A DNA stretch of 5,902 bases from Spirochaetaceae bacterium (GTDB taxonomy: Bacteria; Spirochaetota; Spirochaetia; PWKH01): positions 1-5,902 of the forward strand of contig PWNW01000319.1 of NCBI GenBank assembly GCA_003557605.1, written 5' to 3'. The notes below the pieces were generated by a model. The model had not been told where the DNA came from, ran no database searches, and saw only the letters and a list, made by a program, of their open reading frames with translations. Shown here one piece after another: positions 5,436 through 5,902 of this stretch. Each line of letters begins with the position of its first letter. The first letter of the stretch is position 1. The position numbers were made by a program, and so were the translations under genes.

Positions 5436-5902
5436 AGAAGCTGATTACAAGGGGAGGATTCTACGTATTTCTCCTTGCCTTTGCCGGGATCTCTTTTTTC
5501 CCTGTGATTTGGCTGTTTATTACCTCAATTAAGCCATATCAGGAAATCTATCAGTTTCCAGTAGTCTACATCCCGTCAAGCATTGTCATCAGCAATTACA
5601 TCACCGTGTTCACCCGGCATGCCTTTTCCCGATTTTTTATGAATTCGGTTGTCGTCAGCATCAGTTCAACCGCAATCTGTGTGCTACTAAGCTCATGTGC
5701 CGCATATGGACTGAGCCGGTTTAAACTGAAGCAAAGCGGGCTCATATTGTTTATAATCCTTGGGTTTTCCACGTTCCCTTTTATTGCCAGTGTAATACCA
5801 TTATTCGCGTATTTTCGCGACCTTGGTCTGCTCAATACGTACTTCAGCCTTATACTACCCTATACGGCCTTCAATATTCCCTTCTGTGTATGGCTGACTA
5901 CA
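5432..5902 (+). CDS. CUT1 sugar ABC transporter permease (MalG/UgpE-like), N-terminal part
   Basis: From ATG 5432 the frame stays open to the window end, giving 157 residues of a family usually near 275. It is the partner of the preceding permease. An N-terminal membrane segment (about residues 10-33, FYVFLLAFAGISFFPVIWLF) is followed by an outer region with S-N-Y (in IVISNYITVF), then segments at about 70-93 and 103-127. The family pattern F-x-N-S-V (FFMNSVVVS), A-Y-G-L-S-R-F and the approach to the EAA loop (LILPYTAFNIPFCVWLTT) are all clear. The EAA motif itself lies just beyond the edge. ACAGGAG (5424-5430) just before the start and the ATGA overlap support coupling to the upstream gene. 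Confidence 0.88.
   Translation, partial: MKKLITRGGFYVFLLAFAGISFFPVIWLFITSIKPYQEIYQFPVVYIPSSIVISNYITVFTRHAFSRFFMNSVVVSISSTAICVLLSSCAAYGLSRFKLKQSGLILFIILGFSTFPFIASVIPLFAYFRDLGLLNTYFSLILPYTAFNIPFCVWLTT

Overview
The window looks like part of a bacterial carbohydrate-use locus, all on the + strand, with the 5' end of an unrelated metal-regulator gene on the - strand at the left edge. The best guess for the host is a free-living spirochaete-like bacterium. That guess rests on the style of the binding-protein signal peptide (a short hydrophobic stretch ending G-A-Q-G-R-Q-E-P, with no lipobox cysteine) and on the gene order. It is an inference, not an identification.

Layout. Positions 1-139 (-) hold the N-terminal ribbon-helix-helix part of a NikR-type nickel regulator, with its own promoter and inverted repeats at 154-189. 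Positions 190-780 hold no convincing gene: a GC-rich, hairpin-rich part (about 190-440) passes into an AT-rich part (about 480-780). Positions 825-1928 encode a ROK-family transcriptional repressor. Its start codon overlaps the stop of a 12-codon mini-ORF, and only the mini-ORF has a good ribosome binding site. A strong promoter with repeated operator-like elements (1927-1998) follows at once. It drives a probable operon: a cytoplasmic beta-propeller protein related in style to glycosidases or sialidases (2022-3131), an extracytoplasmic sugar-binding protein (3185-4468), and two CUT1-type inner-membrane permeases (4533-5435, and 5432 to beyond the window end).

How it fits together. The binding protein would capture an oligosaccharide or glycoside and the two permeases would import it, powered by an ATPase not encoded here (often shared in this transporter class). 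The propeller protein, which has no signal peptide, would act on the sugar inside the cell. The ROK protein, whose sugar-kinase residues have decayed but whose Zn and sugar-contact residues remain, would sense the ligand and control the promoter at 1939-1966. The actual sugar cannot be read from the sequence.

The most notable points are the possible leader-coupled translation of the repressor, the A8/T8 inverted repeat around the -35 box, a near-perfect intercistronic hairpin between the binding-protein and first permease genes (4478-4518), and the propeller enzyme, which I cannot place in a named family. I see no sign of a wholly new type of system; this is a plausible sugar-uptake operon with an unassigned enzyme and some unusual regulatory architecture.
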